Of a DNA stretch of 64,000 bases, positions 8,617 to 18,535 are shown piece by piece. Each line of letters begins with the position of its first letter. The stretch's first letter is position 1. This DNA comes from JBFAPK01 sp040676675 (GTDB taxonomy: Bacteria; Actinomycetota; Actinomycetes; Mycobacteriales; Micromonosporaceae). The notes beneath the pieces were generated by a model, which was not told the DNA's origin, made no database searches, and saw only the letters and a list, made by a program, of their open reading frames with translations. Location: NCBI RefSeq assembly GCF_040676675.1, contig NZ_JBFAPK010000019.1:1-64000 (forward strand), written 5' to 3'. A program made the translations under genes and the position numbers.

Positions 8617-9690
8617 CTAGGCGTGCTGGGCGAGGGCGGCCACCGCATCGAGCGAGCGCAGCCGGATGGCCGGATCGTAGATCGGGGTCGAGAGCATCAG
8701 CTCGTCCGCGCCGGTCTGCTCGGCCACGGCCGCCAGGCGGCGGCGTACCGTCTCCGGCGAGCCCTGCGCCTGGGTCGCCCACATCTGTCCGAGCCGCTCC
8801 TCCACCTCGCCCGGGAGGGTGACGGTCGCCGCCTGCTCGGGCGGCAGGAGCCGCGCGTCGTCGCCGCGGCCCTGCAGGGCCTCCGCCATGGCCAGCTGCG
8901 CGGGCCGGCCCAGCCAGGCGGCCTCGGCCTCCGTCGGTGCGCAGAGCGTCTGCACGCTCACCAGCGTGTACGGGGACTCCCGCCACCGCGACGGCCGGAA
9001 CCGCTCGCGGTAACGGCCGAGCGCCTCGACGGCGTTGCCGGGCCGGATGTGGTACCCGAAGGCGACCGGCAGCCCCAGCTCGGCGGCGAGTTCGGCGCCC
9101 GCGACGCTCGACGCCAGCAGCCACGGCTCGGGCAGCGCGTCGGCGCCCGGGATCACCGGCACCCGGTCGGCCTCGGCCAGGTAGTCCAGCAGCTCGATCA
9201 GGCCGGCGCGGTACTCGGCCTCCGTCGTCTGCTCGGCGCCGCGCCGGAGCGCCCGGATGGTGCCGGCGTCGTTGGTACCCGGCCCGCGGCCGATGCCGAG
9301 GTCGACCCGCCCCGGGTGCAGAGCCGCCATGGTGGTGAACTGCTCGGCGACCGCGAGCGGGGCGTGGTTGGGCAGCAGCACCCCGCCCGAGCCGACCCGG
9401 ATGCCGGCGGTCGTCGCCGCGAGCTGGGTGGCCAGTACGGGCGGTGCGACGCTGCCGACCGACCGGAACCGGTGGTGCTCGGCGACCCAGATGCGGCGGA
9501 ACCCCAGCTCGTCCGCCTTCCGGGCGAGCGAGACCACCGCCGCCAGGGCCTCGCGCGCGCCGCGGCCCTCTTCCACGGTCGCCAGTTCGAGGGCGGACAG
9601 GGGCGGCAGGGGAGCACCAGCGGGGGCGGGTGAAGCCGCGGCGGGCGAGGTCCCGCCCCGGTTCCCGTTCTCGATCCGCTCCGCTGTCAA
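8617..9690 (-). CDS. LLM class flavin-dependent oxidoreductase
   Basis: A 357-residue luciferase-like TIM-barrel monooxygenase. Family segments are WVAEHHRFRSVGS near residue 68, GSGGVLLPNHAPLAVAEQF near 99 and the phosphate-binding region GRVDLGIGRGPGTND near 126. The closest named group I know is the MsnO8-like branch. The predicted start is a TTG at 9690; the first 30 residues are Pro/Ala-rich and the conserved part begins at LPPLSALELATVEEG, so the true start could lie further in. Flavin (FMN or F420) and substrate are not decidable from the sequence. It is monocistronic and divergent from a thiolase. Confidence 0.85.
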   Translation of the reverse strand: MTAERIENGNRGGTSPAAASPAPAGAPLPPLSALELATVEEGRGAREALAAVVSLARKADELGFRRIWVAEHHRFRSVGSVAPPVLATQLAATTAGIRVGSGGVLLPNHAPLAVAEQFTTMAALHPGRVDLGIGRGPGTNDAGTIRALRRGAEQTTEAEYRAGLIELLDYLAEADRVPVIPGADALPEPWLLASSVAGAELAAELGLPVAFGYHIRPGNAVEALGRYRERFRPSRWRESPYTLVSVQTLCAPTEAEAAWLGRPAQLAMAEALQGRGDDARLLPPEQAATVTLPGEVEERLGQMWATQAQGSPETVRRRLAAVAEQTGADELMLSTPIYDPAIRLRSLDAVAALAQHA

Positions 9691-9846
9691 GGCCGATCCT
9701 TCCCATCCCGGTCTGCTCGCGGCGCTCGGCGCGATGCCGCCCGCCGTGGTGCCGCGGCCGAGGCTACCGGGCCACCCGGGACGGACCCGCCGCCGGGTGA
9801 AAGGCGATCATGTTCCGCCCGCCGGGGCCCGGCTATCCTGCGGGGC

Positions 9847-11124
<1,278 letters not shown>

Positions 11125-11203
11125 AGTGACCTGCACCGACCGGCACGGCGAGGACGGGTCGGGCTGACGGGGGCCAGCGGCCCTGGGCGAACTGGGGCGG
11201 ACG

Positions 11204-13480
11204 ATGCGACCACCGGACCGGCGGGCAGTGGCGGCCGCGTCTGAGGCGCGGGTTCCCGCCCCACGCGCCGGGGAAGCCACGGACGCCGCGGACGCCAGGG
11301 GCACTACGGACGCCAGGGACGCCGCCGCCACCCCACGCGCCGGGGACGCCGCGGACGCCGCGCCGCCGGGCGCCCGGTCGTTCGCGGCGCGCTGGGGCGA
11401 GGCGGTGGCCCAGCACGTCTTCGTACCGATGAGCGCCGCCGAGGTCGAGCGGCTGCTGCTGGTACAGACGACCCGCCTCGCCGCCGCGGCGCTGGCCGAG
11501 CCGTTCGCCACCGCGCCCGCGTACGAGGTCGGCCGCGCCCTCGTGGAGGCGCACCTGGCCGAGCCGGCGGTGCTCGGCTGGTCGGTCCGCGCCCTCGGCG
11601 ACGGGTTCCTCGACACGGTGCTGCCCGCGGCGGCGGCCTCGCCGGCGGTACGCGAGCGCGTCGCGGCGCTGCAGGGCGCGCTGGCCGCCGGGTTCGCGGG
11701 CGCCCTGCGCGACCGGACCTTCAGCCAGCAGGAACGGATCGCCCGGTCCGCGTGGCAGGCCCGGGACCTGGTTGAACGGGCGTTGCGCGACAGCGAGGAC
11801 AAGTTCCGCACGGTCTTCACCGGCGCGGCGATCGGCATCGCCATCGCGGACACGGCCGGGCGGCTGGTCGAGGTGAACGAGTCGTTCGCCCGGATGCTCG
11901 GTTACACCGTCGCCGAGCTGCGCCACATGCCGTGGAGCAACCTCGCCCACCCGGACGACGAGCGCCGCATCTGGGAGCTGTACCAGGGGCTCGTGGCCGG
12001 CGACTACCCGACGTTGCAGGTCGAGAAGCGCTACTACCGCAAGGACGGCAGCCTGGTCCGGACCCATCTGGCGCTCTCGCTGATCCGGCACGACGACGGG
12101 TCGCCCCGGTTCGGCGTCGCCATGGTCGAGGACATCACGGAGCGGCACGAGCTGCAGCAGCGGCTGCGCTTCCAGGCGCTGCACGACCCGCTGACCGGGC
12201 TGGCGAACCGTACGCTGCTCTTCGAGCGGCTCAATCGGATCTTCGCGGGGGCGCCGCCGCAGCACCGGGTGGGTGTCTGCTTCCTGGACCTGGACGGCTT
12301 CAAGGGGATCAACGACAGCCTCGGGCACGACCTGGGCGACCGGTTGCTGGTGGTCATCGCGCAGCGGCTGGCGGAGTGCGGCGCCGAGGGCGGGCACCTG
12401 GTGGCCCGGATGGGCGGCGACGAGTTCGTCATCCTGGTCGAGGGCCCGTCCGGGGCCGACGAGGTGGTCGAGGTGGCCGAGCGGGCGCTGACGGCGGTCG
12501 CCACGCCGGTGCTCATCGGCGACCAGCAGCTGGTGGTCTCGGCGAGCATCGGCATCGTCGAGGGGCCGATCGACGAAACCAGCCGACTGGACCTGATGAA
12601 GGCGGCCGACACCACGCTGTACTGGGCGAAGGCCGAGGGGCGCGGCCGGTGGGCGCTCTACGATCCGGTCCGCAGCGCCCGCGACCGGGCGAAGGCGGCG
12701 CTGGCGGCGCGGCTGCCGGCCGCGCTGGAACGGGGCGAGTTCGAGGTCGACTACCAGCCGATCCTGGCGCTCGCCGACGGTTCGTTGCGCGCCGTGGAGG
12801 CGCTCGTCCGCTGGCGCCACCCGGAGCTGGGGTTGCTCGGGCCCGACCGGTTCATCGGGCTCTCCGAGGAGACCGGCCTCATCGTCCCGTTGGGCCGGTG
12901 GGTGCTGGAGCGCGCGTGCGCCGACGGGGAACGGTGGCGCCGCGAGTTCCCCGAGGCGGGGCTGGTGATCAGCGTGAACCTGGCCGCCCGGCAGGCCAAC
13001 GACGCCGCGATCGTCCGTACCGTCGCCGACGTGCTGCGCCGCACCGGGCTCCCGGCCGAGCTGCTGCAACTGGAGCTGACCGAGAGCGCGTTGATGGGCT
13101 CGGCCGGTGAGCCCCTGCGTACGCTGCACCGGCTCTCCGCGCTCGGCGTGCGGCTGGCCGTGGACGACTTCGGTACGGGATATTCGAGCCTGGCGTACCT
13201 GCGCCGGCTGCCGATCCACTCGCTCAAGCTGGCCGCGCCGTTCGTGGAGGGGATCCGCTCGGGCGACCCGCGCGGCATGGTCGACGAGCGGATCGTGGAC
13301 GCGCTGGTGCGGTTGGCGCACGCGCTGGGGCTCTCGGTCACCGCGGAGGCGGTGGAGACCGCGGAGCAGGCGGAGCTGCTGCGGGCCCTGGGCTGCGACG
13401 ACGGGCAGGGGATGTTTTTCGGTGCGCCCGCGCCGGCCGCGGAGATCACCGCGTTGTTGGGTAAGGAACGGACGGACTGA
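11204..13480 (+). CDS. PAS-GGDEF-EAL bifunctional c-di-GMP enzyme
   Basis: A 758-residue predicted cytoplasmic signalling protein; no membrane segments are seen. An Ala/Asp/Arg-rich N-terminus with repeated APRAG/DAADA words (about 1-60) precedes a helical domain (about 65-185). A PAS sensor (about 200-320) is followed by a diguanylate cyclase domain with intact MGGDEF near 404 and the Mg-binding LDLDGFKGINDSLGHD. The phosphodiesterase domain has an intact EALVRWRHP near 531 and DDFGTGYSSL. Both catalytic motifs are intact, so synthesis and hydrolysis are possible; many such proteins use one. It probably responds to a PAS ligand or redox cue. Confidence 0.93.
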   Translation: MRPPDRRAVAAASEARVPAPRAGEATDAADARGTTDARDAAATPRAGDAADAAPPGARSFAARWGEAVAQHVFVPMSAAEVERLLLVQTTRLAAAALAEPFATAPAYEVGRALVEAHLAEPAVLGWSVRALGDGFLDTVLPAAAASPAVRERVAALQGALAAGFAGALRDRTFSQQERIARSAWQARDLVERALRDSEDKFRTVFTGAAIGIAIADTAGRLVEVNESFARMLGYTVAELRHMPWSNLAHPDDERRIWELYQGLVAGDYPTLQVEKRYYRKDGSLVRTHLALSLIRHDDGSPRFGVAMVEDITERHELQQRLRFQALHDPLTGLANRTLLFERLNRIFAGAPPQHRVGVCFLDLDGFKGINDSLGHDLGDRLLVVIAQRLAECGAEGGHLVARMGGDEFVILVEGPSGADEVVEVAERALTAVATPVLIGDQQLVVSASIGIVEGPIDETSRLDLMKAADTTLYWAKAEGRGRWALYDPVRSARDRAKAALAARLPAALERGEFEVDYQPILALADGSLRAVEALVRWRHPELGLLGPDRFIGLSEETGLIVPLGRWVLERACADGERWRREFPEAGLVISVNLAARQANDAAIVRTVADVLRRTGLPAELLQLELTESALMGSAGEPLRTLHRLSALGVRLAVDDFGTGYSSLAYLRRLPIHSLKLAAPFVEGIRSGDPRGMVDERIVDALVRLAHALGLSVTAEAVETAEQAELLRALGCDDGQGMFFGAPAPAAEITALLGKERTD

Positions 13481-13506
13481 ACTCGCGACCATCGACGGGT
13501 TGGGCT

Positions 13507-14007
13507 ATGGAGCTGACGGACGGCCAGACGGCGGTGACGGTGCTCTGCGCGGTGGCGATCGTCGCCGGCATCGTGGGGGTGGTCGTGCCGGTCCTGCCGG
13601 CGCTGCCGCTCTGCTGGCTCGGGGTGCTGGTCTGGGCGGTCTTCGGCGGCGCCGGCTGGGGCCGGTGGGTGGTGCTGGCCGTGGTCACCCTGGTCGTGCT
13701 CGCCGGCACCGTCGTCAAGTACGCCTGGCCGGGGCGCAACCTCAAGCGCAGCGGGGTGCCGAACCGCACCCTGCTCGCCGGGGGAGCGCTCGGCCTGGTC
13801 GGCTTCTTCGTGATCCCGGTGGTCGGCCTGCCGATCGGCTTCGTGCTCGGGGTGTGGCTGGCCGAACGGGTCCGGCTCGGCGACTCGCGGCTGGCCTGGC
13901 CCTCCACCCGGCAGGCGGTCAAGGCGACCGGGCTGTCGATGCTGGTCGAGCTGGCGGCGGCGCTGACCGTCGCGGCGGTCTGGGTGCTCGGCCTGTTCCT
14001 CGCCTGA
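13507..14007 (+). CDS. DUF456 membrane protein
   Basis: A 166-residue membrane protein with about four hydrophobic helices and no enzymatic motif. The glycine-rich first helix pair (VVVPVLPALPLCWLG) and the loop KYAWPGRNLKRSGVPNRTLL followed by VVGLPIGFVLGVWLAE fit DUF456, a family of unknown function with glycine-zipper-like helices. ATG 13507 lies 26 nt after the GGDEF-EAL gene, so cotranscription is possible. Confidence 0.85.
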   Translation: MELTDGQTAVTVLCAVAIVAGIVGVVVPVLPALPLCWLGVLVWAVFGGAGWGRWVVLAVVTLVVLAGTVVKYAWPGRNLKRSGVPNRTLLAGGALGLVGFFVIPVVGLPIGFVLGVWLAERVRLGDSRLAWPSTRQAVKATGLSMLVELAAALTVAAVWVLGLFLA

Positions 14008-14052
14008 CCGCCTGATTCCCGTACCTTGATCGCACCGCGCACACTGTCCCGC

Positions 14053-14652
14053 GTGTGGGCATGGCTGGAGCGTGGCTGGCGGGCGCGGTACCTGCAACCG
14101 CTCGGGATCCTGCTGGGGATCGGGCTGTTCTGGTGGCCGGTCCACACCCAGCTGGAGCTCGACCGCTGGGCCGAGGAGTTGCGCCGGGAGGGCGTACCCG
14201 CCGACGCCATGATCTACGACCTGGTGATCAAAAAGCGCGGTCGGTCGAGCGACAGCGAGACCATGCACCTGCGCTACGAGTTCGACGGCCGCACCCGTAC
14301 CGGCGAGGTCGGCTGCTGGGAGGCGTGCGAGCCGGCCGGTACCCCCGTGAAGATCTGGATCAATCCGGCGGACCCGACCGATTTCGTCGCCGAGTTCGGC
14401 ACCCTGAGCGGCAACCGCGGCCGATTCCAGGGCGGCGCCGGGGTGGCCGGCGCCGTGCTCGTCGTCGTCTGCGGCGCCGGCCTCTTCCTCACCGGGCGCG
14501 GGCAGGGCGGGCAGGCGCACCGCCGCCGGGCCGGGCGGCGGCCGAGCGCGCGGGCCGGCAGCACGCCCCGGACTCGTCGCGGCGGCCCGCGCCGGACACC
14601 GGTCCGCCGCACCAAGCGGCCCGGCCGCCCGCGCCGTCGCAGCGGCAACTGA
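14053..14652 (+). CDS. DUF3592-like membrane protein
   Basis: A 199-residue protein with one hydrophobic helix near the N-terminus (about 14-30), a soluble beta-rich domain (about 45-130) and a second helix (about 132-150). It ends in a very basic Arg/Pro/Gly-rich cytoplasmic tail of roughly 45 residues. The layout and the segment MHLRYEFDGRTRTGEV match DUF3592-like proteins of unknown function. GTG 14053 is preferred because a CACACT -10-like hexamer ends 7 nt upstream (leaderless); TTG 14026 is the in-frame alternative, adding nine residues. Confidence 0.7.
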   Translation: MWAWLERGWRARYLQPLGILLGIGLFWWPVHTQLELDRWAEELRREGVPADAMIYDLVIKKRGRSSDSETMHLRYEFDGRTRTGEVGCWEACEPAGTPVKIWINPADPTDFVAEFGTLSGNRGRFQGGAGVAGAVLVVVCGAGLFLTGRGQGGQAHRRRAGRRPSARAGSTPRTRRGGPRRTPVRRTKRPGRPRRRSGN

Positions 14653-14702
14653 CGGTACGGGGGCCGCCGGCGCGGTCGGTTGCCGGTCACCCCCACGCGC
14701 AG

Positions 14703-14921
14703 ACCTACGAGACCGCCTCATTCGGTTTCACCATCCTCCGGTTCGGCGAGGAGGTCGCCGCCGACGTGGTCTACCTGGAGACGTTCACCGACGCCGATCA
14801 TCCGGACCGTCCCGGCGCGGTCCGCGCCTACACTCGGTTGTGGGATCGTCTGACGGCCGCAGCGCTCGGGCCGGTAGAGTCCCGCAAACTCATGCGGAGC
14901 TTGGCCAACCAGATCAAGTAG
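14703..14921 (+). pseudogene. C-terminal relic of a DUF5753 HTH regulator
   Basis: The last 72 codons of an open frame here read like the C-terminus of Scr1-type XRE regulators: FGFTILRFGEEVAADVVYLE, then DRPGAVRAYTRLWDRLTAAAL and a closing helix. A complete DUF5753 regulator is about 270-290 residues with an N-terminal HTH; that HTH and most of DUF5753 are missing, and the upstream DNA is the DUF3592-like gene in another frame. No start codon with an SD precedes the fragment. It is the 5' partner of the DUF397 relic immediately downstream, the usual order of this gene pair. Confidence 0.65.
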
Positions 14922-14935
14922 GTGCGGGACCATGG

Positions 14936-15070
14936 GCCTGCGTCGAGGTGGCGGAGCTGCGCGACCGGGTGGCGGTACGCGACAGCAAGGACCCGAGCGG
15001 GCCGGTGCTGACCTTCGCCCCGGGCGCCTGGGCCGCCTTCACCTCCGGAATCAAGACCGGGCGACTCTGA
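14936..15070 (+). pseudogene. Truncated DUF397 gene
   Basis: Codons from 14936 encode ACVEVAELRDRVAVRDSKDP and continue to AWAAFTSGIKTGRL, a near-canonical DUF397 core and C-terminus. The usual N-terminal WRKSSRS segment and start codon are absent: the frame runs back into the DUF5753 relic without a plausible start. DUF397 genes normally follow a DUF5753/XRE gene in actinomycetes, often several pairs per genome. Both members here look decayed by 5' loss. Confidence 0.7.
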
Positions 15071-15118
15071 TCGACCCGTTCGCGCGTTCGTAAAGCTGAT
15101 CGGCGATACCCTCGGCCC

Positions 15119-15862
15119 GTGCGGGTCACGGTGTTGGGCGGGGTCGGGGCGCATCCGACGGCGCGGCAGGGCTGCGGGGGCTACCTGATCGAACACGCGG
15201 ACGCGCGGGTACTGGTCGACCCCGGTTACGCCACGTTCCCGCAGCTGCTGGCGCGTACGCCGGTCGACGGGATCGACGCGGTCTACGTCAGCCACGGACA
15301 CCCGGACCACTGCGCGGATCTCCAGCCGCTGCTGCGGGCCCGGGCGCTGGCCGACCCGCCCCGGCCGCCGCTGCCGGTCCACGCCCCGCCCGGCAGCCTC
15401 GACCGGCTGCTCGCCATCGACGATCCCGGCCTGATCGACCAGGCGTACGAGCTGCACGAGTTCCGCCCCGGCGCGGAGTTCGAGATCGGTCCGCTGCGGG
15501 TGGCCACCCGCCTCCTGCCGCACTTCGTGCCGAACGCGGGGGCCCGGTTCTCGGCGGACGGCACGGTCGTGGCGTACACCGGGGACACCGGCCCCAGCGA
15601 CGGCCTGGTGGAGCTGGCCCGCGACGCCGACCTGCTGATCGCCGAGGCCACCTATCCCGAGGTGGTGAACCCGCGGCGGGCCGGCAACCTCTCCACCGCC
15701 GCCGAGGTCGGCGCGTACGCCGCCCGGGCCGGCGCGCGCCGCGTGCTGCTGACCCACCTCTGGCCCGGTACCGACCCGGCGGCGGCCACGGCCGCGGCCC
15801 GGCGCGGGTACGACGGCGCGCTCACCGTCGCCACCCCCGGCCTCGTGATCGATCTCTCCTAG
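15119..15862 (+). CDS. MBL-fold metal-dependent hydrolase
   Basis: A 247-residue metallo-beta-lactamase-fold protein. The metal-binding motif HxHxDH is His59, His61, Asp63, His64 in SHGHPDHCAD. Later ligands are visible at LLPHFVPN, YTGDTGPSD and LLTHLWPG, an arrangement like RNase Z/arylsulfatase-type hydrolases. GTG 15119 follows a TACCCT -10-like hexamer by about 6 nt, suggesting a leaderless mRNA. The substrate is not predictable. Confidence 0.87.
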   Translation: MRVTVLGGVGAHPTARQGCGGYLIEHADARVLVDPGYATFPQLLARTPVDGIDAVYVSHGHPDHCADLQPLLRARALADPPRPPLPVHAPPGSLDRLLAIDDPGLIDQAYELHEFRPGAEFEIGPLRVATRLLPHFVPNAGARFSADGTVVAYTGDTGPSDGLVELARDADLLIAEATYPEVVNPRRAGNLSTAAEVGAYAARAGARRVLLTHLWPGTDPAAATAAARRGYDGALTVATPGLVIDLS

Positions 15863-15938
15863 CCGGCGGCGAACCGTCCCACCGACATCGTCACCGTGAC
15901 GCCGTATCGTCACTGTCCTCATTAGAAACGGGGGACCT

Positions 15939-16547
15939 GTGACGGATTTTCGCCCGATCGCGGGCGGGGCGGGGCGCCGCCTGCTCGGGGTGCTGGTCGT
16001 AACGGCGGCCACCGTGCTCAGCGCGGGCTGCACGGCACTTCCGCTGCTAGGCGGAGATCGCAACTTCGCCGCACGGGAGGTGGCGTCCGAGCCTCGGATC
16101 CGACTGGTTACTCCGCAAACCCTGGGCGGACTACCCCAGTCACCGAGCCGGCCGCTCTGGAACGCGTCACGCGAGACACTGGCGGCCCTGAGGCTGGAGG
16201 TGGGCGAGACCACGAGCGCGATCGCCGCACCCTACGGCGGCCGGACCGAGACGGAGGATGCGATCGTGGTCAGCGCCGCCGCGGGGACGATCGACGAGCC
16301 GAGCGCTCTGCTCTGGGCGATCGTCGCGGCCATCGACGACGCGACCGACATCCGCCCCGTACGACCCGGCCCGCTCGGCGGTGACGCGAAGTGCGTCGTC
16401 GGCCATTCGAGTCAAGGTAAGCAGGCGGTGTGCGCCTGGGCGGACAACGACAGCGTCGGCATCGTGCGGTTCCTCTCCGACAGCCTGCGCGACCGGCGCG
16501 ACGAATTCGTCGAGATCCGCGCGCAGCTGGAACAGCCCGCCGGCTAG
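15939..16547 (+). CDS. Putative lipoprotein of unknown function
   Basis: A 202-residue exported protein. An N-terminal segment with paired arginines and a hydrophobic core ends in lipobox LSAGC, predicting lipidation at Cys31. The mature domain contains a Cys pair (KCVVGHSS and AVCAWADNDSVG), which could form a disulfide outside the cell. No family recognised. GTG 15939 follows GGGGGACC. It is monocistronic and ends in a strong hairpin shared with the convergent amidase gene. Confidence 0.7.
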   Translation: MTDFRPIAGGAGRRLLGVLVVTAATVLSAGCTALPLLGGDRNFAAREVASEPRIRLVTPQTLGGLPQSPSRPLWNASRETLAALRLEVGETTSAIAAPYGGRTETEDAIVVSAAAGTIDEPSALLWAIVAAIDDATDIRPVRPGPLGGDAKCVVGHSSQGKQAVCAWADNDSVGIVRFLSDSLRDRRDEFVEIRAQLEQPAG

Positions 16548-16569
16548 CGCGAGAACGCCAGTGACCCGC

Positions 16570-16627
16570 CGATCTAGGGCAAATCTTCGTGAATGGAGAT
16601 CCACTGACGAGGATTTGCCCTAGATCG
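16570..16627. terminator. Bidirectional terminator hairpin
   Basis: Arms 16570-16590 and 16607-16627 pair over 21 positions (one G-U, the rest Watson-Crick); the loop holds a small TGG/CCA stem. It lies 23 nt after the lipoprotein stop and 52 nt beyond the amidase stop, between convergent genes, so it can serve both. The stem carries the AT-richer word GGGCAAATC, unusual for this genome. Confidence 0.75.
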
Positions 16628-16678
16628 CGGAGGCTGGCGGCGGAGGGATCGCGGAGGCTGGCGGCCGGGGGACGCCGC

Positions 16679-18307
16679 TCAGGGGGCGCAGCCGCGGCCG
16701 ACGGTCACCTCGGCGGCGCAGCGGAACAGCGACGGGTTGACCTGGCTGGGCGGTAGCCAGCGGTGCGCCGCCTGCTCGTACCCGTACGCGAGCGCGAGCA
16801 GGCGCGCCTCGCTCCAGGCGGTGCCGAGCAGGCTGATGCCGATCGGGCGGCCGTTGGCCGGGTCGTAGCCGATCGGCACCGCCACCGACGGGTACTGGGC
16901 ACGGGCGCCGATGCCGGCCGAGCCGCTGCCGAGGAAGAGGATCGCGTCGAGGTCGTTGGCGGTCAGCACCGAGTCGATCCGCTGCCGGGCGGCGGCCACC
17001 CCGGCGTCCCGGTTGGACTCGTACGCCGCCCTCGTCGCCGGGTCGTCCAGGTGCACGTCGTTCGAGGCGGTGAGCTGCGTCTGGCCGAACTTGATCGTGC
17101 CCTCGGCGGCGTGCGCGGCGTTGAAGCGTACGACGTCGTCGAGGGTGCGCATCGGCGCGTTCGCGGGCAGCCGCCGCAGGTACGCGTTGAGGTCCCGCTT
17201 GAACTCGTACGTCAGGATGCTCGGCGGCAACCCGCCGGTCTCCACCGTGACGTCGACCAGCGTGGCGCCCTGCTGCCGCAGCACCTCCTTGGCGGCGGCC
17301 AGCGCCTCGCCCTGGTTGCCGGTGGCGGTGCTGGCCACGCCGATGCGGGCGCCGCGCAGGGCGGCCGGGTCCAGCGCCCGGGTGTAGTCGGTACCGGCCG
17401 AACTGGCGCTGCCCGCGGTGGCCGGGTCCGCCGGGTCGATCCCGGTGAGCGCGGTGAGCAGCGCGGCGGCGTCGTAGACCGAGCGGGCCATCGGTCCGGC
17501 GGTGTCCTGGGTGGCGGAGATCGGCACCACCCCGGTCCGGCTCACCAGGCCGACGGTGGGCTTCACCCCGACCAGCGAGTTCGCCACCGACGGGCTGAGG
17601 ATCGAGCCGGAGGTCTCGGTACCGACGGTCACGGCGGCCAGCGCGGTCGCCGCGGCCACCCCGGAACCGGAGCTGGACCCGCTCGGGGTCTGGCTCACGT
17701 CGTACGGGTTGAGCACCTGGCCGCCGAGTCCGCTGTAGCCGGACGGCATCCCGTTGGTGGTGAAGTTCGCGAACTCGGTCAGGTTGGTCTTGCCGAGGAT
17801 GATCGCGCCGGCGGCCCGGAGCCGGGTCACCAGGAAGGCGTCCCCGCTCGGGTACGACCGGGCGAGCGCGAGGGCGCCGGCCGTGGTGGGCATCCGCCGG
17901 ACGTCGATGTTGTCCTTCACCAGGACCGGGATGCCGTGCAGCGGTCCGCGTGCCCGGCCGGACCGGCGGGCCGCGTCGGCGGCGCGCGCCTGGTCGAGGG
18001 CGTCGGGCGCGATGGCCCGTACGGCGTTGAGGCTCGGCCCCCGGCTGTTGAGCGCGTGGACGCGGTCGAGGTACGCCCGGGTCAGCTCGACCGAGGTGAT
18101 CCGCCGGGCGGCGAGCGCCCGTTGCAGGTCGAGGATGCCGGTCCGTTCCAGGTCGAGCGGGAACGGACCGGGGCGGTCGGCGGCCCGGGTGGTGCCGGCG
18201 GGGCCGAGCGTGGCGACGGTGAGCAGCGCGGTGGCGAGGAGGCCGACAAGGGTGGTGAACCGTACCGTCAGGCGGCGCGGGTGCCGCGGCACGATCTCGT
18301 GGGGCAT
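16679..18307 (-). CDS. Secreted amidase (amidase-signature family)
   Basis: A 542-residue amidase with the Ser-cisSer-Lys catalytic triad visible: Lys131 in VLVKDN, cis-Ser213 in GSSSGSG and nucleophile Ser235 in ETSGSI. The N-terminus (about 1-43) has basic residues, a hydrophobic stretch and an AA-type cleavage region, so it is probably exported. Two C-terminal cysteines (FRCAAEVTVGRGCAP) could form a disulfide. ATG 18307 begins the signal peptide; the open frame continues upstream antisense to map but lacks coding character. It resembles amidases annotated as Glu-tRNA amidotransferase A-like, but with no GatB/C partner a general amide hydrolase is more likely. Confidence 0.9.
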   Translation of the reverse strand: MPHEIVPRHPRRLTVRFTTLVGLLATALLTVATLGPAGTTRAADRPGPFPLDLERTGILDLQRALAARRITSVELTRAYLDRVHALNSRGPSLNAVRAIAPDALDQARAADAARRSGRARGPLHGIPVLVKDNIDVRRMPTTAGALALARSYPSGDAFLVTRLRAAGAIILGKTNLTEFANFTTNGMPSGYSGLGGQVLNPYDVSQTPSGSSSGSGVAAATALAAVTVGTETSGSILSPSVANSLVGVKPTVGLVSRTGVVPISATQDTAGPMARSVYDAAALLTALTGIDPADPATAGSASSAGTDYTRALDPAALRGARIGVASTATGNQGEALAAAKEVLRQQGATLVDVTVETGGLPPSILTYEFKRDLNAYLRRLPANAPMRTLDDVVRFNAAHAAEGTIKFGQTQLTASNDVHLDDPATRAAYESNRDAGVAAARQRIDSVLTANDLDAILFLGSGSAGIGARAQYPSVAVPIGYDPANGRPIGISLLGTAWSEARLLALAYGYEQAAHRWLPPSQVNPSLFRCAAEVTVGRGCAP

Positions 18308-18523
18308 GGGCGGTGACCTCTCCGGTTGGGGGCGACGCCGGGGTGCGGCCGGGGGACTCGGGACGCATCGACCGGCGTGATCAGGACACGGTTCCTGTGT
18401 TGTAGCTGATTTGCCGATGGATTTCCGACCCGTAAACGGCGGGCCGCCCAGGGATCGCGGGTCGCGTGGCTGCCGGCCCGTGGCCGGGGTCACCGAGTGG
18501 TGAGGGCCGGTGGGGGCCGGCGA

Positions 18524-18529
18524 TAGGCT
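18524..18529 (+). promoter_or_regulatory. TAGGCT -10 element, leaderless map promoter
   Basis: TAGGCT fits the actinobacterial TANNNT -10 pattern and ends 6 nt before the ATG of map, which has no SD. Similar CAGGCT hexamers stand 7-8 nt before the GTG codons at 2516 and 33059. Transcription would start at or next to the initiation codon. Confidence 0.45.
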
Positions 18530-18535
18530 TGGCTC

